From Pelomonas margarita (GTDB taxonomy: Bacteria; Pseudomonadota; Gammaproteobacteria; Burkholderiales; Burkholderiaceae_C), in the NCBI RefSeq assembly GCF_043555875.1, contig NZ_JBIGHW010000006.1:261712-325711 (forward strand): DNA of 64,000 nt, read 5' to 3'. Every line of letters starts with the position of its first letter. Within the stretch, counting starts at the first letter, position 1. The notes under the pieces were generated by a model. The model was not told where the DNA came from. It ran no database searches and saw nothing but the letters and a program-made list of their open reading frames with translations. Below are positions 61,348 through 64,000 of this stretch, in pieces. The position numbers and the translations under genes are program-made.

Positions 61348-62907
61348 TCAGCTCGGTGACCAGCGATGCGGCAGCAGCTCGTCGATGCGGCTGGCGGGGT
61401 GAGTCGGCAAGCGATCCAGCACGTCCTTGAAGTAGGCGTACGGGTCGTGCCCGTTGATGCGAGCCGAGTGCAGCAAGCTCATGATGGCCGCAGCCCGCTT
61501 GCCGGCGCGCAGGCTGCCGGCGAAGAGCCAGTTCGCTCTTCCGAGAGCAATCGGGCGGATCTAGTTCTCGACCCAATTGTTCGAGATCGGCACGTCGCCG
61601 TCGCTCACGAAGTGCGTGAGCTCCTGCCAGCGCTTCAGGCTGTAGTCGATGGCCTTGATGGTGGCCGAGCCGGGCGGCACCAGTTGTCGCTGCCTGAGCA
61701 AACATCGGTGGAACACAGCGAGGACCCGGCGTGACTTGCGTTGCCGCAGCCGCTGTCGCTCCTCACCGGTGAGCGGCTCGGCCTGACGCTCGATCCGGAA
61801 CAAGGCCTGGTAGAAGCGCAGCGCTTGCTCGCCGACCTTGCTGCCGTGGTTGGCCCACAGCTCATGGAACTTGCGGCGGCTGTGCGCCATGCACTGTGCC
61901 GACGTCACGCCCTTGTCCACGCAGGCCGAGTAGCCGCTGAACCCGTCGGTGACCAGCGTGCCCTTCCAGGCGTTGGGCGTCTCCAGCCGCAGGAAGTCTC
62001 GGACGTTCTTGCCGCTGCGGGTCTCGCTGAACTCGAACACCACCGCCTTGACGGGGTTGGTGCTGGGCGTGCAGTACGACCAGATGTAGGCCTTGTGGGT
62101 CTTGCCATCTCGTTGTCCAGCGGGTTTGAGCATCGCCACCGGCGTCTCGTCAGCATGCAGCACCATGTGGCGCCTGAGCTCGTCGGCCAGGGCCTGCACC
62201 AGCGGCTGCAACTGCGCGCCACAGGCGCCCACCCACTCCGCCAGCGTCGAGCGGGCGATCACGTGGCCGGCCCGTGCGAACACGGCCTCCTGCCGGTACA
62301 GGGGCAAGTGGTCCATGAACTTGGCCACCAGCACGTGGGCCAGCAGGCCGGTGGTAGGGATGCCCTTGTCGATCACGTGGGCCGGCACCGGTGCCTGCAC
62401 GATGCGCTCGCAGCACTTGCAGACCCACTTGCCGCGCACATGGCGCTCGACGGTGAACACGCCGGGCTGGTAGTCCAGCTTCTCGGCCACGTCCTCGCCG
62501 ATGCGCTGCATGGCCTGGCCGCAGCCGCAGGTCGTATCCGCCGGCTCGTGCGGCACGTCGCGACGCGGCAGGTGGGCGGGAAGCTGGGCGCGCTTCGGTT
62601 GCTGCTTCTCGTCCGTCTTGTCGCTCTTCTTGCGGTGGCGCTGCAGCTCGCCGTCGAGCTCATGGATGTCGGTGTCCAGCGTCTCCTCCAGCAGGCTTCT
62701 CTGCTCGGGCGAGAGGGTGCTGGCGAAGCGCTCGCTGGTGGCAGCGAACTTCATCCGTTTCAGGATCGCCATCTCGTGCGTGAGCTTGTCGATGAGCGCC
62801 TGCTTGAAGGCGATCTCGTGGTCACGCTGCTGGACCTGGGCGAGCAGCGACTGCACGGCCTGCCGCGTCTGCGGGTCCAAGGCGTCCAGTTGCTGCGCGC
62901 TGATCAT
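61348..62907 (-). pseudogene. tnpC: IS66 transposase TnpC with an internal TAG
   Basis: The frame encodes a 519-codon IS66 transposase. It has an N-terminal coiled-coil/leucine-zipper-like region (QSLLAQVQQRDHEIAFKQAL), CxxC zinc-binding motifs (TCGCGQ and CKCCER), and the DDE residues in VLHADETPVAM, LVTDGFSGYSA and ISNNWVEN. Directly after NNWVEN there is a TAG (61561-61563) where relatives usually have Gln. The frame then continues IRPIALGRANWLFAGSLRAG... to DELLPHRW and a TGA at 61348. The last 71 codons would be lost unless the stop is read through. The start is ATG at 62907. Confidence 0.9.
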
Positions 62908-62983
62908 GGACAGCCATGGTGCCCAAGGCAGCGACTCAGCGCATCGGCATATCCGGCAATTGCCCGACCTCGGGCAGCTACGC

Positions 62984-63316
62984 TCAGATCGTACAGATGA
63001 TGCCGGCCTCGCCCAGGCGCTGCCACGGCAGGCCCAGCACCAACGCATCGAGCTGCACGCGCGTCAGGCTCAGCGTGCTCGCACTGTCCAGTGGCCACAC
63101 GAACCTGCCGGCGTTGAGCCGCCGGGCCGCGAGCCACACGCCGATACCGTCGTGCACGAGGACCTTCATGCGGTTGGCGCGCCGGTTGGCAAACAGGTAG
63201 GCGTGATGGGGATGCGCGGCACCGAAGATGCCGACCACGCGGGCCAATGCTGCTTCAGTACCGAGTCGCATATCCAGGGGCTGCACGGCCAGCCAGACCG
63301 CGTCGACGCGAATCAA
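62984..63316 (-). CDS. tnpB: IS66 accessory protein TnpB (Orf2)
   Basis: A 110-residue IS66 Orf2 protein: VWLAVQPLDMRLGTEAALARV, then HHAYLFANRRANRMKVLVHDGIGVWLAARRLNAGRFVWP, all diagnostic. It is needed for transposition in the family; its biochemical role is unclear. It overlaps tnpA by 4 bases and is 76 bases before tnpC. Confidence 0.95.
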   Translation of the reverse strand: MIRVDAVWLAVQPLDMRLGTEAALARVVGIFGAAHPHHAYLFANRRANRMKVLVHDGIGVWLAARRLNAGRFVWPLDSASTLSLTRVQLDALVLGLPWQRLGEAGIICTI

Positions 63317-63717
63317 CCCAGGACCTCGCGCAGCCAGGCGGCGCTGTGCGCGTCCAGTGGCAGCTCAGCCTGCACCGTGGTGCTGCCACGGCGGATCTCC
63401 ACGGAGATGCGGCTCGGCGCTTGCACCGTTGCGGGGGGCAAGGCAGGCGGCACCCCTTGCGGCATTGGCAGTTGAACGAACGCCGGCACCGCCGCCGCAT
63501 CCTTGTGTGCACTGCTCGGCACGCACTCGTCAGCCTCCCGAACCCAGCGGCGCAGCATGTTGGTGTTGAGGCCATTGGCCAGGGCCACTGCTGCCGTCGA
63601 AACGCCGGGCTGGCGAGCCAGCTCGATGACTCGTGCCTTGAACTCGGCCGAGTGTCGGCGCCAGCTGCGCCCCGCAGGTGTCGTCAGATCTCCCGCGCTC
63701 AAATCTGTTGTGTCCAT
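63313..63717 (-). CDS. tnpA: IS66 accessory protein TnpA (Orf1)
   Basis: A 134-residue IS66 Orf1 protein with a helix-turn-helix: RRHSAEFKARVIELARQPGVSTAAVALANGLNTNMLRRWVRE. The ATG at 63717 (MDTTDLSAG) is preferred; an ATG at 63729 is possible. It probably binds the ends of the element. Confidence 0.92.
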   Translation of the reverse strand: MDTTDLSAGDLTTPAGRSWRRHSAEFKARVIELARQPGVSTAAVALANGLNTNMLRRWVREADECVPSSAHKDAAAVPAFVQLPMPQGVPPALPPATVQAPSRISVEIRRGSTTVQAELPLDAHSAAWLREVLG

Positions 63718-63771
63718 GTGTCCACGCATCGTTTGTCGTGGACACAAGCATCCAAGTCCGGCCACCGGACT

Positions 63772-63797
63772 TCAAGGTGACTTGGGCGGACGCCTAC
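63772..63797. repeat. IS66 right terminal inverted repeat
   Basis: Read on the minus strand from 63797 it begins GTAGGCG and runs to CACCTTGA, mirroring the left end. Confidence 0.85.
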
Positions 63798-63805
63798 GCC
63801 CAAAA
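63798..63805. repeat. Target-site duplication, right copy
   Basis: GCCCAAAA directly outside the right IS66 end, identical to the left copy. Confidence 0.93.
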
Positions 63806-63905
63806 CGCTGTCGTCGGCAATGGGAGCAACAACGAACGCCGCCAGCAGGCGGTCGGCATCCGTCAAGGCTTCGTAGTCAGACCTGCAAAATACATTTCCA
63901 CGCAA
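63798..63905 (-). pseudogene. SRAP (YedK/HMCES-like) pseudogene, N-terminal part
   Basis: The minus strand encodes FCRSDYEALTDADRLLAAF, then VVAPIADDSVLG, and then meets the IS66 target duplication. This resembles the N-terminus of SRAP proteins (Met-Cys, an aromatic residue, then a helix with D-x-L-L-x-x-F). The catalytic-type Cys is present, but the codon before it is TTT rather than a start codon. The reading continues at 61245 on the far side of the element (VLGARG...). The gene was probably already decaying, or decayed after insertion. Confidence 0.6.
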
Positions 63906-64000
63906 CTCACTGGCGGGGTGAGCCCGGCGAGCAGGGCGCGGTTATGAGGTGCGGAGCAGCGGCTGACGCGATGGGTCGGCATTGGCACCCATCAGGCCGC
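63906..64000. other. Right edge of the window
   Basis: No gene or element was recognised in these 95 bases. Confidence 0.4.

Larger units (their letters stand above)
61246..63797 (-). mobile_element. IS66-family insertion sequence (2552 bp)
   Basis: Three minus-strand genes (tnpA, tnpB, tnpC) of the IS66 type are bounded by terminal inverted repeats: GTAAGCGCGCGG... at 61246 and, on the other strand, GTAGGCGTCCGC... ending at 63797. They agree at 19 of the first 26 positions, including CACCTTGA. A perfect 8-base duplication GCCCAAAA flanks the element. It interrupts an SRAP-family gene. The tnpC gene carries a premature TAG, so the copy may not move by itself. Confidence 0.93.

Overview
The window looks like a chromosomal segment from a high-GC betaproteobacterium of the order Burkholderiales, probably near the Leptothrix/Rubrivivax/Roseateles group. 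This is inferred from gene order (rne/rluC, the yceD-rpmF-plsX-fab-rpoE-lepA-rnc-era-recO-pdxJ-acpS array, and a yybP-ykoY riboswitch ahead of a GDT1-family gene), from codon use and from protein families. No rRNA, tRNA or CRISPR array was seen.

Left part (1-17 kb): the tail of an S41 (Ctp) protease; a minus-strand group of gamma-glutamyltransferase, MFS exporter and GNAT enzyme; a small Ala-rich secreted protein; a PEP-CTERM choice-of-anchor protein; an S49 peptidase, Rieske protein and HAD phosphatase group; a manganese riboswitch with its exporter gene; divergent rluC and rne; a POT-family peptide transporter; and a membrane protein with a ClpP-like domain.

Core part (16.7-34.5 kb, minus strand): a long housekeeping array in the order yceD, rpmF, plsX, fabH, fabD, fabG, acpP, fabF, a small YgfX-like gene, rpoE, rseA, mucD/degP, lepA, lepB, DUF4845, rnc, era, recO, pdxJ, GNAT and acpS. 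It joins fatty-acid and phospholipid synthesis, envelope stress, protein export, RNA processing and cofactor synthesis. Many junctions are 4-base ATGA overlaps. Two junctions (recO/pdxJ and yceD/rpmF) carry long near-perfect palindromes that share a core but have different outer arms. The lepA/mucD gap holds four DnaA-box-like 9-mers and a candidate small RNA or attenuator.

Surface polysaccharide part (37.3-59.0 kb): a WecA/MraY-like phosphoglycosyltransferase, then a plus-strand operon (SLBB/Wza-like exporter, Wzz-like protein, Wzy, four glycosyltransferases, Wzx, and a GMC oxidoreductase-SDR fusion). This converges on a minus-strand operon (flippase, acyltransferase, two GT4 enzymes, methyltransferase, DegT aminotransferase, initiating sugar phosphotransferase, CapD-like dehydratase). 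The plus-strand operon is visibly less GC-rich, which suggests acquisition from elsewhere.

Right end (59-64 kb): lysS, then an SRAP (YedK/HMCES-like) pseudogene split by an IS66-family element. The element has readable terminal inverted repeats and a perfect 8-base target duplication. Its transposase gene carries an in-frame TAG near the 3' end.
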